The position numbers and the translations under genes are program-made. A stretch of DNA of 64,000 nucleotides from Rhizobium sp. Root482 (lineage in GTDB: Bacteria > Pseudomonadota > Alphaproteobacteria > Rhizobiales > Rhizobiaceae): assembly GCF_001426565.1 (NCBI RefSeq), contig NZ_LMFA01000025.1, positions 104,740 through 168,739 of the forward strand, read 5' to 3'. Under the pieces are notes generated by a model. It worked only from the letters and a program-made list of their open reading frames with translations. It was not told where the DNA came from and searched no databases. This document shows positions 19,059 through 28,057 of this stretch, piece by piece (the first letter of the stretch is position 1; every line of letters begins with the position of its first letter).

Positions 19059-19871
19059 TCAGGCGGCTGACGTGGCATTTGCCTTTTCCGATGAAGCCAA
19101 CGGCTTCACGGCAATCAGTTTTATGCCGGCATCGGTGACCATGGCGGCCGCCTCGTCGGTAATCCTGTCGTCGGTAATGATGGTCGAGACCTTGTCGAGC
19201 GGGCAGAGGATGAGGCTCGAGCGCTTTGCGAACTTGCTGCTGTCGACCATGACGATCAGCTCTTCTGCCTGGCGGACCAGCTTCTGCTCGCTCTGGATGA
19301 CCAGGGCATCGGATTCCATCACGCCGAGCGCGTTGATGCCTTGCGCGCCGATGAAAATGCGGCGGGCGTAGAAATTGTGGATGGCGTCATTTTCGAATGG
19401 CGACAGGATCAGGCTCTGGTCGCGATAGATCGCGCCGCCGGGAACCGAGACATTGCATTTCGAGTGCTTCACCAGATGCTCGGCAATGGCGAAGGAATTG
19501 GTCATCACCTGCAGCCGGCGGGCGGACATGAAATGCACCATCTGGAACGTCGTGGTACCGCCGTTGATGATGACCGAATCGCCCTCCTCGCACAGATCGA
19601 CGGCGGCGCGTGCAATTGCGCGCTTCTTGTCGATATTGACCGATTCAGACACGCGAAAAGGACGGGCAGCGAGGTTTCCAAGCTGCGGCGGATGCACGGC
19701 CTCGGCGCCCCCGCGGACACGGCGAAGCTTTCCCTGCACATGCAGGGCTGCGATGTCACGGCGGATCGTGGCTTCGGATGCCTCGGTCAACTCGGCAATA
19801 TCCTGCACGGTAACCACCGGCTTTTCCTGGATCGCGCTCAAGATGATGCGATGGCGTTCGCGTTCGTGCAT
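19059..19871 (-). CDS. rhaR: DeoR-family regulator of rhamnose genes
   Basis: A 270-residue DeoR-type protein. The N-terminal helix-turn-helix (VQDIAELTEASEATIRRDI, about residues 20-38) is followed by a sugar-phosphate isomerase-like sensor domain (VIINGGTTTFQM near 100). The start follows AGGAGG. It is first in the rhaRSTPQUK unit and divergent from rhaDI. In R. leguminosarum the homologue represses both units; a kinase-derived phosphorylated sugar is the usual type of effector for DeoR proteins. Confidence 0.92.
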   Translation of the reverse strand: MHERERHRIILSAIQEKPVVTVQDIAELTEASEATIRRDIAALHVQGKLRRVRGGAEAVHPPQLGNLAARPFRVSESVNIDKKRAIARAAVDLCEEGDSVIINGGTTTFQMVHFMSARRLQVMTNSFAIAEHLVKHSKCNVSVPGGAIYRDQSLILSPFENDAIHNFYARRIFIGAQGINALGVMESDALVIQSEQKLVRQAEELIVMVDSSKFAKRSSLILCPLDKVSTIITDDRITDEAAAMVTDAGIKLIAVKPLASSEKANATSAA

Positions 19872-19912
19872 GGCTTCCTCCTCAGCGCGATTTAGTCGGA
19901 TTGCTTTTAAAC

Positions 19913-19985
19913 TGTCAATCAGAAACGATCAAAAAAGATAATATTGCAGCGCACAATGAAAACTGATGATCGAAACTGATTGACA
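19913..19985. promoter_or_regulatory. rhaR-rhaD divergent control region with 10-bp inverted repeat
   Basis: TGTCAATCAG (19913-19922) and its exact complement CTGATTGACA (19976-19985) flank an AT-rich core. Inside lie GAAACGATC and GATCGAAAC next to each arm. This is the only room for the divergent rhaR and rhaD promoters, so these are good candidate RhaR operators able to form a loop or bind a multimer. Confidence 0.55.
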
Positions 19986-20074
19986 ATGGTCGATTTGATG
20001 CGCGATATCCTCGAACAAGAAGGAGATGGGTCCGTGCGTTTCGGCCCCCTGCACACTTACCTTGGGAGGATGTC

Positions 20075-22171
20075 ATGACGGGCCAAACCCGCCTTCTCGA
20101 TAATCGTTGGGATGATGCCCATGCCGAAGGGCTCGGCGAGCCCGGCAAGCTGCTTTATCGCTCGAACCTGCTCGGCGCGGACAAGCGCATCACCAATTAC
20201 GGAGGCGGCAATACCTCCGCCAAGGTCATGGAAACCGATCCGCTCACCGGCGAAAAGGTCAAGGTGCTCTGGGTCAAGGGCTCCGGCGGCGATGTCGGCA
20301 CGATCAAACTCGATGGTTTCGCCACGCTTTACCAGGAAAAGCTCGACGCCCTGAAAGGCATATACAAGCGTGTGCATGATGAAGACCGCATGGTCGGCTT
20401 CCTGCCCCACTGCACCTTCAATCTCAAGCCGCGTGCCGCTTCGATCGATACGCCGCTGCATGGTTTCGTGCCGTTCACCCATGTCGATCACATGCACCCG
20501 GATGCGATCATCGCGATCGCGGCCTCGAAGAGGTCAAGGGAACTGACACAGAAGATCTTCGGCGCGGATATCGGCTGGCTGCCCTGGCGCCGCCCGGGGT
20601 TCCAGCTCGGCCTCGATCTCGAGGCCTTCGTGAAGGCCAATCCGACGGCCCGGGGCGTCGTCCTCGAAAGCCATGGCCTGTTCACCTGGGCAAACGATGC
20701 CAAGGACTGCTACCTGCTGACGCTCGAGATCATCAACAAGGCGATCGAATGGTTTGCCAAGGAGACGGAAGGCAAGACGGTTTTCGGCGGCCCGGTCGCT
20801 ACGAGCCTGCCCTTGGCGGAACGCCGTGCCATCGCGGCGCGGCTGATGCCGGAAATCCGCGGGCGCATCGGCAAGGCCGAGCGCAAGCTGGGCCATTTCG
20901 ACGACCAGGACGCCGTGCTTGAATTCGTCAATTCCAGCGACCTGCGGCCGCTCGGGTCTCTCGGCACCTCCTGCCCGGACCATTTTCTGCGCACCAAGAT
21001 TCGTCCGCTGATCGTCGATTTCGACCCGGCAAAGCCGGATGTCGATGCGGTTCTGGCCGGCCTCGACAAGGCGCTCGAAGAATATCGCGCCGACTACACC
21101 CGCTATTACGAGGCCTGCAAGCACGACAATTCGCCGAAAATCCGCGACCCCAATCCGGTGATCTTCCTGGTGCCCGGCGTCGGCATGCTGTCCTTCGCCA
21201 AGGACAAGGCGACGGCCCGGATCGCCGGCGAATTCTACGTCAATGCGATCAACGTGATGAAGGGCGCCTCGACGGTTTGCGAATATCAGGGCCTGCCGGA
21301 GCAGGAAGCCTTCGATATCGAATACTGGCTGCTGGAGGAAGCAAAGCTTCAGCGCATGCCCAAGGCGAAAAGCCTGGCCGGCAAGGTAGCACTCGTCACC
21401 GGTGGTGCCGGCGGCATCGGCCGGGCGACGGCCGAGCGTCTTTTATCGGAAGGTGCCTGCGTCGTGCTGGCCGATATCGATGCCAAGGCGCTCGCCGACA
21501 CCACGGCTGATTTTACCAGGCGGTATGGCGGCGACGCGGTGCGCTCAGTCCAGCTCGACGTGACCAAGGAAGATGCGGTCCTGCAAACCTTCGTCGACGC
21601 GTCGGTCGAGTTTGGCGGCGTCGACATTCTGGTCTCGAATGCCGGCATCGCATCCTCGGCGCCGGTCGAAGACACGACGCTTGCCATGTGGAACAAGAAT
21701 ATCGACATTCTCGCAACCGGCTATTTCCTGGTCTCGCGCGAGGCCTTCCGCCTGTTCCGGCGCCAAGGCCTTGGTGGCAATGTCGTCTTCGTCGCCTCGA
21801 AGAACGGTTTGGCGTCGTCGCCGAACGCTTCGGCCTATTGCACGGCAAAGGCCGCGGAAATCCACCTGGCCCGGTGCCTGGCACTGGAAGGCGCCGATGC
21901 CGGTATCCGCGTGAACACCGTCAATCCGGACGCTGTGCTGCGCGGCTCGAAAATCTGGAACGGCGAATGGCGCGAGCAGCGTGCGGCCTCCTCCAAGATC
22001 GAGGTGGATGATCTCGAGGAGCACTACCGCAAGCGCTCCGTGTTGAAGCTGAACGTCTTTCCCGAAGACATTGCCGAGGCGATCTACTTCCTGGCGTCCG
22101 ACGCATCGGCGAAATCGACCGGCAACATCATCAATGTCGATGCCGGAAACGCCCAGAGCTTCACGCGCTGA
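20075..22171 (+). CDS. rhaD: bifunctional rhamnulose-1-phosphate aldolase / lactaldehyde dehydrogenase
   Basis: A 698-residue fusion. Residues about 1-430 are a class II aldolase domain (NYGGGNTSAK near 40, zinc-ligand HVDHMHPDAI near 135). Residues about 435-698 are a short-chain dehydrogenase (VTGGAGGIGRATA near 445, catalytic YCTAKAAE near 587). It splits rhamnulose-1-phosphate to dihydroxyacetone phosphate and L-lactaldehyde; the dehydrogenase half is thought to oxidise lactaldehyde. The start follows GGGAGG. The fusion is typical of rhizobia. It is probably co-transcribed with rhaI. Confidence 0.95.
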   Translation: MTGQTRLLDNRWDDAHAEGLGEPGKLLYRSNLLGADKRITNYGGGNTSAKVMETDPLTGEKVKVLWVKGSGGDVGTIKLDGFATLYQEKLDALKGIYKRVHDEDRMVGFLPHCTFNLKPRAASIDTPLHGFVPFTHVDHMHPDAIIAIAASKRSRELTQKIFGADIGWLPWRRPGFQLGLDLEAFVKANPTARGVVLESHGLFTWANDAKDCYLLTLEIINKAIEWFAKETEGKTVFGGPVATSLPLAERRAIAARLMPEIRGRIGKAERKLGHFDDQDAVLEFVNSSDLRPLGSLGTSCPDHFLRTKIRPLIVDFDPAKPDVDAVLAGLDKALEEYRADYTRYYEACKHDNSPKIRDPNPVIFLVPGVGMLSFAKDKATARIAGEFYVNAINVMKGASTVCEYQGLPEQEAFDIEYWLLEEAKLQRMPKAKSLAGKVALVTGGAGGIGRATAERLLSEGACVVLADIDAKALADTTADFTRRYGGDAVRSVQLDVTKEDAVLQTFVDASVEFGGVDILVSNAGIASSAPVEDTTLAMWNKNIDILATGYFLVSREAFRLFRRQGLGGNVVFVASKNGLASSPNASAYCTAKAAEIHLARCLALEGADAGIRVNTVNPDAVLRGSKIWNGEWREQRAASSKIEVDDLEEHYRKRSVLKLNVFPEDIAEAIYFLASDASAKSTGNIINVDAGNAQSFTR

Positions 22172-22186
22172 GCAGGCTTAGGTTTC

Positions 22187-22222
22187 GCCCGCCGCCGGTC
22201 CCTCCCATGATCGGCGGCGGGC
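22187..22222. terminator. hairpin between rhaD and rhaI
   Basis: An 11-bp GC stem (22187-22197 with 22212-22222) and a 14-nt loop lie just after rhaD. There is no T tract, so it may protect the rhaD message or attenuate rhaI. Confidence 0.6.
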
Positions 22223-22288
22223 GCCTACGGGAACAAACGAGCGTTCCGGCCTCTCCAAGAGCGCGGAACTGAACGGGCGGGGAAGACA

Positions 22289-23581
22289 ATGACCGATCAG
22301 ACAATCGCAGCCGACATCGTCTCGGCAGACAATGACAAGCGCCAGCCCGCGCTGGCGGCCGACTATGCGGCGCTGGGCGAAAAGCTCGCGCGCGATAACA
22401 GCGATATCGAGGCGATCACGCAGAAGGTATCGGAGTTCTTCGTCGCCGTGCCCTCCTGGGGCGTCGGCACCGGCGGCACGCGCTTCGCCCGCTTCCCGGG
22501 CTTCGGCGAACCCCGCCATATCTTCGACAAGCTGGACGATTGCGCGGTGATCCAGCAACTGACCCGGACAACGCCGACCGTGTCGCTTCATATCCCCTGG
22601 GACAAGGCGGACCCGAAGGAACTGAAGGCCAAGGCGGATGCGCTCGGCCTGCGCTTCGATGCGATGAACTCCAACACCTTTTCCGACCAGGCGGACCAGG
22701 CCCATTCCTACAAGTTCGGCTCGCTCTCCCATGTCGACGCCGGCACCCGCCAGCAAGCCGTCGAGCACAATATCGAATGCATCGAGATCGGCAGCGCGCT
22801 CGGCTCCAAGGCGCTGACGGTCTGGGTCGGTGACGGCTCCAACTTCCCCGGCCAATCCAGCTTTACGAGAAGCTTCGAGCGCTATCTGGACTCCATGCGT
22901 ACGGTCTACAAAGCGCTGCCTGACGACTGGCGGCTGTTTTCCGAGCACAAGATGTACGAGCCGGCCTTCTATTCCACCATCGTGCAGGACTGGGGCACCA
23001 ATTACCTGATTGCGCAAACGCTGGGCGACAAGGCCTTCTGCCTCGTCGATCTCGGCCACCACGCGCCCAATACCAATATCGAGATGATCGTGGCGCGGCT
23101 GATCCAGTTCGGCAAGCTCGGCGGCTTCCACTTCAACGATTCGAAATATGGCGACGACGACCTCGATGCGGGATCGATCGATCCCTATCGCCTGTTCCTC
23201 GTCTTCAACGAACTGGTCGATGCGGAACATCGTGGCGTCAAGGGGTTCCACCCGGCCCATATGATCGACCAGAGCCACAATGTGACGGATCCCATCGAAA
23301 GCCTGATGTCCTCGGCCAACGAAATCCGCCGCGCCTATGCGCAGGCGCTTCTGGTGGATCGTGCCGCTCTGGAAGGCTTCCAGGACGGGAATGATGCGCT
23401 GATGGCGAGTGAAACGCTGAAGCGCGCCTACCGCACCGATGTCGAGCCGATCCTGGCGGAAGCCCGCAGGCGCGCCGGCGGCGCCATCGACCCGGTCGCC
23501 GCCTATCGGGCCAGCGGCTATCGCAAGTCCGTCGCGGCACAGCGCCCGGCGGTCAAGGGTGGCTCGGGCGGCATCATCTGA
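22289..23581 (+). CDS. rhaI: L-rhamnose isomerase (rhizobial type)
   Basis: A 430-residue TIM-barrel sugar isomerase converting L-rhamnose to L-rhamnulose. Metal-binding residues are in WRLFSEHKMYEPAF near 217, DLGHHAPNTNIEM near 250 and FHFNDSKYGDDDLDAG near 280. It resembles the rhizobial and Pseudomonas stutzeri type rather than E. coli RhaA. It follows rhaD and completes the pathway. Confidence 0.94.
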   Translation: MTDQTIAADIVSADNDKRQPALAADYAALGEKLARDNSDIEAITQKVSEFFVAVPSWGVGTGGTRFARFPGFGEPRHIFDKLDDCAVIQQLTRTTPTVSLHIPWDKADPKELKAKADALGLRFDAMNSNTFSDQADQAHSYKFGSLSHVDAGTRQQAVEHNIECIEIGSALGSKALTVWVGDGSNFPGQSSFTRSFERYLDSMRTVYKALPDDWRLFSEHKMYEPAFYSTIVQDWGTNYLIAQTLGDKAFCLVDLGHHAPNTNIEMIVARLIQFGKLGGFHFNDSKYGDDDLDAGSIDPYRLFLVFNELVDAEHRGVKGFHPAHMIDQSHNVTDPIESLMSSANEIRRAYAQALLVDRAALEGFQDGNDALMASETLKRAYRTDVEPILAEARRRAGGAIDPVAAYRASGYRKSVAAQRPAVKGGSGGII

Positions 23582-23606
23582 GACCGAAGAGCGGCATCCT
23601 GCGCAG

Positions 23607-23637
23607 GATCGCGGCGGCATCCACGCCGGCCGCGATC
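23607..23637. terminator. hairpin between convergent rhaI and ABC operon
   Basis: GATCGCGGC (23607-23615) pairs with GCCGCGATC (23629-23637) in the 71-bp gap between two convergent gene ends. It could serve both directions. There is no T tract. Confidence 0.55.
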
Positions 23638-23652
23638 AGGACGCTGCCGCCT

Positions 23653-24441
23653 TCACGCCTGTTGCCGCTTCCTAAGCATGAAACGGGACAGCACGACGAC
23701 AAACCCGACCAGGAGTGTCGCGGCAATGAAGAGGAAGGCTGCTGCCGCAATCGCCGGGCTGATGTTTTCGCGAATGCTGGAGAACATCTGCCGCGCCAGC
23801 GTGCGCTGGTTGGGCCCTGCGACGAAGAGCGTCAACACCACCTCGTCGAGCGAGGTTGCGAAGGCGAGCACCGCGCCGGAGAGCACGCCGGGCATGGCAA
23901 GCGGCAAGGTCACGCGTCGGAAAACCGTTGCCGGCGAAGCGCCGAGGCTTTCCGCGGCGCGCTCCACCCGCTCGTCGATGCCGGCAAGCGCGCCGGTGAT
24001 GCTGACCACCACGAAAGGCACGGCGACGACCGTATGGGCGATAATGACGCCGGCATAGCTGTTGGCAAGACCGAAGCGCGCGAGCAGCACCTGCATGCCG
24101 ACCCCAAGAACGACGGCCGGCACCACCATCGGCAGCAGGAAGAGCGTGCGGATCGAGCCGCGGAAGAAGATGAGACGGTTGCGCAGCCCAAGCGACGCGG
24201 CGGTGCCGAGCACGGTGGCAAGCAGGGTCGTGCCCGTGCCGATGATCAGGCTGTTGATGATCGCCCGCCGCCAGGCATCCGCCGTGAACAATTCCTCGAA
24301 CCAGCGCAATGACCAGGACGGGATCGGATAGGTCAGGATGACGCTTGAGGTGAAGGCAAGCGGCAGGATGGCGATGAGCGGCGCGACGAGAAAGAGGATC
24401 GCCAGCACCGCAAAGACAAGTTTGCCGAGCTTGATTGCCAT
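23653..24441 (-). CDS. ABC transporter permease, PotC type
   Basis: A 262-residue inner-membrane permease of the spermidine/putrescine class with six hydrophobic segments and the EAA loop AAESLGASPATVFRRVTLP near 165-183. It is the last gene of the unit whose other members are the PotB-like permease 3 bp upstream, the ATPase and the binding protein. The likely substrate class is amines or amino-acid-like cations, inferred from the family and the neighbouring kinase/PLP enzyme pair. Confidence 0.9.
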   Translation of the reverse strand: MAIKLGKLVFAVLAILFLVAPLIAILPLAFTSSVILTYPIPSWSLRWFEELFTADAWRRAIINSLIIGTGTTLLATVLGTAASLGLRNRLIFFRGSIRTLFLLPMVVPAVVLGVGMQVLLARFGLANSYAGVIIAHTVVAVPFVVVSITGALAGIDERVERAAESLGASPATVFRRVTLPLAMPGVLSGAVLAFATSLDEVVLTLFVAGPNQRTLARQMFSSIRENISPAIAAAAFLFIAATLLVGFVVVLSRFMLRKRQQA

Positions 24442-24444
24442 GGT

Positions 24445-25623
24445 CTATCGCCTCCCCGGCTCTTCGGCAGAGAGCCGCGCGTAGACGCTGTAGAGCAGAA
24501 GCGTTGCGACAAGAAGCACGACGCCAAGCGCGCCGGCCATGCCCCAATTTGCAGAACCGGTGGCGTAGAAGGCGATGATCGAGGAAATCATCTGATCGCC
24601 CGGCCCGCCGATCAGCGCCGGCGTGATGTAATAGCCGATCGCCGAAATGAAGACGAGCAGGCCGCCCGAGGCGACGCCGCGCAGGCTGAGCGGCAAAAGC
24701 ACCCGCAGGAAGGCGCGCAGCGGATGCGCGCCAAGCGAAGCCGCCGCCGGCATCAGGTTCCTTGGAATGGTGATCAGCACCGAGTAGATCGGCAGCACCA
24801 TGAACGGGAGGAGCACATGGGTCATGGCAATGATGACGCCCGTGCGATTGAAGATGAGCCGCAGCGGCGCTTCGATGAGACCGGTCGCTCTCAGGAAATC
24901 GTTGATGAGACCCTGGTCCTGCAACAGGATGAACCAGGCGGCGGTACGCACCAGAAGCGAGGTCCAGAGCGGCAGGAGCACGGCGGCAAGCATCACGTCG
25001 CGCTTCCAACCGTCTAGCGATGCCGCGATGATGGCATAGGGATAGCCGATGCAGGCGCAGGCGAACGTGACGAGGGCAGCGATCCAGAAAGTGCGGATGA
25101 GAATGACGCGGTTGACCGACTGATCCGCCGACAGATGCTCGATCTCACCGGCGGCGTTGCGACCAAGATCGACGGCGGCGAGCAGGTTTCGATCGGTATA
25201 GGGTGAGAGCGCGCCGGCGATCGCCCGCCAGAATTCGGGCTTCTCCCAGCGTTTGTCGATGGACACCAGATCGGTCGGTGGGTTTGTCGTATCATCAAGC
25301 GCACTCATCGTCTTCGACATCAATGTGCGAAAGCCCGACCGGGCGCTGTTGAGGCGGCGAACCATGTCGCCGAGCGCCTGGTCGTCGTCGACGGTTTTCA
25401 AATCCTCCATGAGCGCGGTCTGCATGGGCATGGTCGGCGGCGACTGGCGGTCCCAATCTGGAAGCACTTCGGCACTGCGCGGCAGCAGGCGCAGCACGGC
25501 CGGATCCGATACGGCCTGCGACATCATGCTGAACAGCGGCCAGACGAAGAAGCCGAACAGGAAGACCAGGAGCGGCGCCAGCAGAAGAAGCGACCGGCCG
25601 GTCCGCGCAGAGCCCGTACTCAT
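24445..25623 (-). CDS. ABC transporter permease, PotB type, with large periplasmic insert
   Basis: A 392-residue permease, about 100 residues longer than usual PotB proteins (about 285). The extra part lies after the first membrane segment (about residues 45-165) and is predicted periplasmic. It contains GFRTLMSKT and DLVSIDKRW, nearly repeated in the paralogue encoded at 46949-48127. The C-terminal half has the normal five segments and EAA loop (AAASLGAHPLRAFLRVLLP). Its start overlaps the ATPase stop by 4 bp. Confidence 0.9.
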   Translation of the reverse strand: MSTGSARTGRSLLLLAPLLVFLFGFFVWPLFSMMSQAVSDPAVLRLLPRSAEVLPDWDRQSPPTMPMQTALMEDLKTVDDDQALGDMVRRLNSARSGFRTLMSKTMSALDDTTNPPTDLVSIDKRWEKPEFWRAIAGALSPYTDRNLLAAVDLGRNAAGEIEHLSADQSVNRVILIRTFWIAALVTFACACIGYPYAIIAASLDGWKRDVMLAAVLLPLWTSLLVRTAAWFILLQDQGLINDFLRATGLIEAPLRLIFNRTGVIIAMTHVLLPFMVLPIYSVLITIPRNLMPAAASLGAHPLRAFLRVLLPLSLRGVASGGLLVFISAIGYYITPALIGGPGDQMISSIIAFYATGSANWGMAGALGVVLLVATLLLYSVYARLSAEEPGRR

Positions 25624-26699
25624 GACGCGACAACTCGGCAGTCACGGGCGGAAAAGGCCGCATAGACCTTGGTCCCCGGCTGGAATTCGCGCGATTTCCG
25701 GCCAAGCTTGGCAATCAGCGGATGGGCGGCATTCTGCAATTGCACGCGCAGGTGATCGCCCTGATAGACGGAATCCGTCACCTCCGTTTCGAGCACGTTG
25801 CGTGCCTCGCCCCGGGTCTCGGTGAGATCGACCCGTTCCGGCCGGATGGAGAGAAGCACGGGTTGACCTGAGGTAACGGCGCCGGAAATCGCCGAGACGA
25901 TCTGCACCCCCGAGGGCAGGCGCACGGTCGCCTCTTCACCCTGCACGGTTTCGACGACGCCTTCGACCAGATTGGTTTCGCCGATGAATTCGGCGACAAA
26001 GCGCGTCGCCGGCTCGTCATAGACCTGCCTCGGCGTACCGATCTGCTCGATCTTGCCCTTGTTGAAGACCGCGACGCGGTCCGACATTGTGAGCGCCTCC
26101 GACTGATCGTGCGTGACGAAGACGATCGTAAGGCCCAGCCGCCGATGCAAATCGCGGATATCCAGTTGCATCTGCTCGCGCAACTGCTTGTCGAGCGCGC
26201 CCAGCGGCTCGTCCATCAACACGACGCGCGGCTCGAACACCAGGGCGCGGGACAGCGCCACCCGCTGCTGTTGCCCGCCCGAGAGTTGCGATGGCCGGCG
26301 GTCGGCGAGCGCGGAAAGCTGGACCATGTCGAGCGCCCGCGCCACCCGCTCACCGATCTCCGCCTTGCCCATGCCGCGCATCTGCAGCGGAAAGGCGACG
26401 TTTTCGCCGACGGACATATGCGGGAAAAGCGCATAGCTCTGGAAGACGACGCCCATATCCCGCTTGTGAGTCGGGACATCGTTGATGGCGACGCCGTCCA
26501 GCAGGATAGTGCCGGCGGTCGGTTGCTCGAAGCCGGCGAGCATCATGAGGATCGTCGTCTTGCCGGAGCCGGAGGGGCCAAGCAGGCTGACGAACTCGCC
26601 CTTGTCGATGCCAAGGTCAAGGTTTTCGACCACGCAGAGCGGGCCGTAGAATTTGGTGATGCGGTCAAATCGAATGAACTCGGCCACAGAGGTCTCCAT
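25620..26699 (-). CDS. ABC transporter ATP-binding protein, PotA type
   Basis: About 359 residues. Walker A GPSGSGKTT is near residue 40, signature LSGGQQQRVALSRAL near 138 and Walker B VVLMDEPLGALD near 158; a C-terminal TOBE domain covers about 280-355. The ATG at 26699 (METSVAEFIRFD) gives the family's usual N-terminus; the open frame upstream adds a non-homologous stretch. It energises import by the two adjacent permeases. Confidence 0.92.
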   Translation of the reverse strand: METSVAEFIRFDRITKFYGPLCVVENLDLGIDKGEFVSLLGPSGSGKTTILMMLAGFEQPTAGTILLDGVAINDVPTHKRDMGVVFQSYALFPHMSVGENVAFPLQMRGMGKAEIGERVARALDMVQLSALADRRPSQLSGGQQQRVALSRALVFEPRVVLMDEPLGALDKQLREQMQLDIRDLHRRLGLTIVFVTHDQSEALTMSDRVAVFNKGKIEQIGTPRQVYDEPATRFVAEFIGETNLVEGVVETVQGEEATVRLPSGVQIVSAISGAVTSGQPVLLSIRPERVDLTETRGEARNVLETEVTDSVYQGDHLRVQLQNAAHPLIAKLGRKSREFQPGTKVYAAFSARDCRVVAS

Positions 26700-26761
26700 C
26701 GCTAGAGGCGAAGGATGCGCTACGCCGGAAAGCCCGTGAATACACACCCAGCCGGGCAGAA

Positions 26762-26784
26762 GGGCGCCGGTTGTCCGAGCGCCC
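26762..26784. terminator. hairpin after the first polyamine-type binding-protein gene
   Basis: GGGCGC (26762-26767) pairs with GCGCCC (26779-26784), extended inward by CGG/CCG with one bulged base. It lies between the binding-protein gene and the ATPase gene, the same place as hairpins in the other three ABC operons here. Confidence 0.5.
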
Positions 26785-26799
26785 CTCACCGAGGTGTTC

Positions 26800-27852
26800 T
26801 TACTGGGCAAGCCAGGCGTTGAAGCGCTGCGTCAGCGTTTCGGCATTGTCGATCCAGAAATCGACATTGAGCGCGATCGAATCCGTCATGTTCGCCGGAT
26901 CGGTCGGCAGGTCCTTGGCGAATTCGGCCGGAACCTGTGCCGCCGCTTCCTTGACCGGCAGGCCGTAGGCGACGAATTCCGGAAGCTTGGCCTGATGTTC
27001 GGGCAGGCTCGCAAAGGCGATGAAGTCCTGCGCGGCATCCTTGTTTTCCGCATCCTTCAGCACGACCCAGCTGTCGACGGCATAGATGCTGCCCGGGAAG
27101 ACCACCTTGAAGTTCTTGCCTTCGGACCGGTTGATACCGGTGATGCGTCCGTTATAGGCGGAGGTCATGGCCACTTCGCCAGAGGCGAGGAACTGCAGCG
27201 GCTGGGCGCCGGATTCCCACCAGACGATATTCGGCTTCAACTCGTCGAGCTTCTTGAAGGCACGCTCGACGCCTTCGTCGGTTGCCAGCACGTCGTAAAG
27301 CTCGTCCTTCGAGACGCCATCGGCAAGCAGCGCGAACTCCATCGTGTATTTCGGCCCCTTGCGCAGCGAACGCTTGCCGGGGAATTTTTCGACGTTCCAG
27401 AAGTCCGCCCAGGAGGCCGGGCCTTCCTTCAGCTTGTCGCCGTCATAGGCGATCGCGGTCGACCAGACGATGGCGCCGACGCCACAGTCGTTGACCGCGC
27501 TGTCGAGGAACTTGTCCTTGCCGCCGATCTTCTCCCAGTCGATCTTCTCGTAGAGACCATCGGCGCAGCCAAGCGCCAGTTCTTCCGCCTCCACCTGCAC
27601 GGCATCCCAGTTCGGCGCGCCGGCCTTGACCTTCGACTGGATGACGCCGATGCCGCCGTCCCAGGCTTCATCGAGCACCGGCTTGCCGGTCTTCTCGGAG
27701 AAAGGCTTGAAATAGATTTCGCGCTGCGCGTCCTGATAGTTGCCGCCCCAGGAGACGACGGTCAGGTCCCGCGCGAAAGCCGGCGCGACAAGGCTGGCGG
27801 ATAGCATGACGGCAGCGGCGGTCAGAATTCCGGATTTCATGAAAGTCTTCAT
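26800..27852 (-). CDS. ABC transporter substrate-binding protein, PotD type
   Basis: A 350-residue periplasmic binding protein. The signal peptide (MKTFMKSGILTAAAVML, cleaved after PAFA) is followed by LTVVSWGGNYQDAQREIYF, characteristic of this polyamine-like binding family. The ATG at 27852 follows AAGGGGAG. Its closest relative in the window is the protein encoded at 48210. The ligand is unknown; an amine or amino alcohol is inferred from the linked kinase and PLP enzyme. Confidence 0.9.
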   Translation of the reverse strand: MKTFMKSGILTAAAVMLSASLVAPAFARDLTVVSWGGNYQDAQREIYFKPFSEKTGKPVLDEAWDGGIGVIQSKVKAGAPNWDAVQVEAEELALGCADGLYEKIDWEKIGGKDKFLDSAVNDCGVGAIVWSTAIAYDGDKLKEGPASWADFWNVEKFPGKRSLRKGPKYTMEFALLADGVSKDELYDVLATDEGVERAFKKLDELKPNIVWWESGAQPLQFLASGEVAMTSAYNGRITGINRSEGKNFKVVFPGSIYAVDSWVVLKDAENKDAAQDFIAFASLPEHQAKLPEFVAYGLPVKEAAAQVPAEFAKDLPTDPANMTDSIALNVDFWIDNAETLTQRFNAWLAQ

Positions 27853-28004
27853 TGCACTCCCCTTTTCTTCGTTTGTGAAGGAACCGGAAGGCCGGCTCCG
27901 ATGACGATCCCATGCGGACCGCTGGCCTGCCCTCGCCTTTGGCGTATCGGCGGTGCTGCGGCCTCTCCGGTCGTCGCGCTCTTTCCCCTGGGCGTCTCGA
28001 CCAA

Positions 28005-28014
28005 TTGATGCATT
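28005..28014. promoter_or_regulatory. candidate GntR operator, copy 1 (TTGATGCATT)
   Basis: TTGATGCATT lies about 150 bp before the binding-protein start. Similar decamers precede the short-chain dehydrogenase and the GntR gene. Confidence 0.4.
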
Positions 28015-28057
28015 CTGGTCATTGCCAGTCAACGGGATTTTCCCTTTTTGACTGCTG

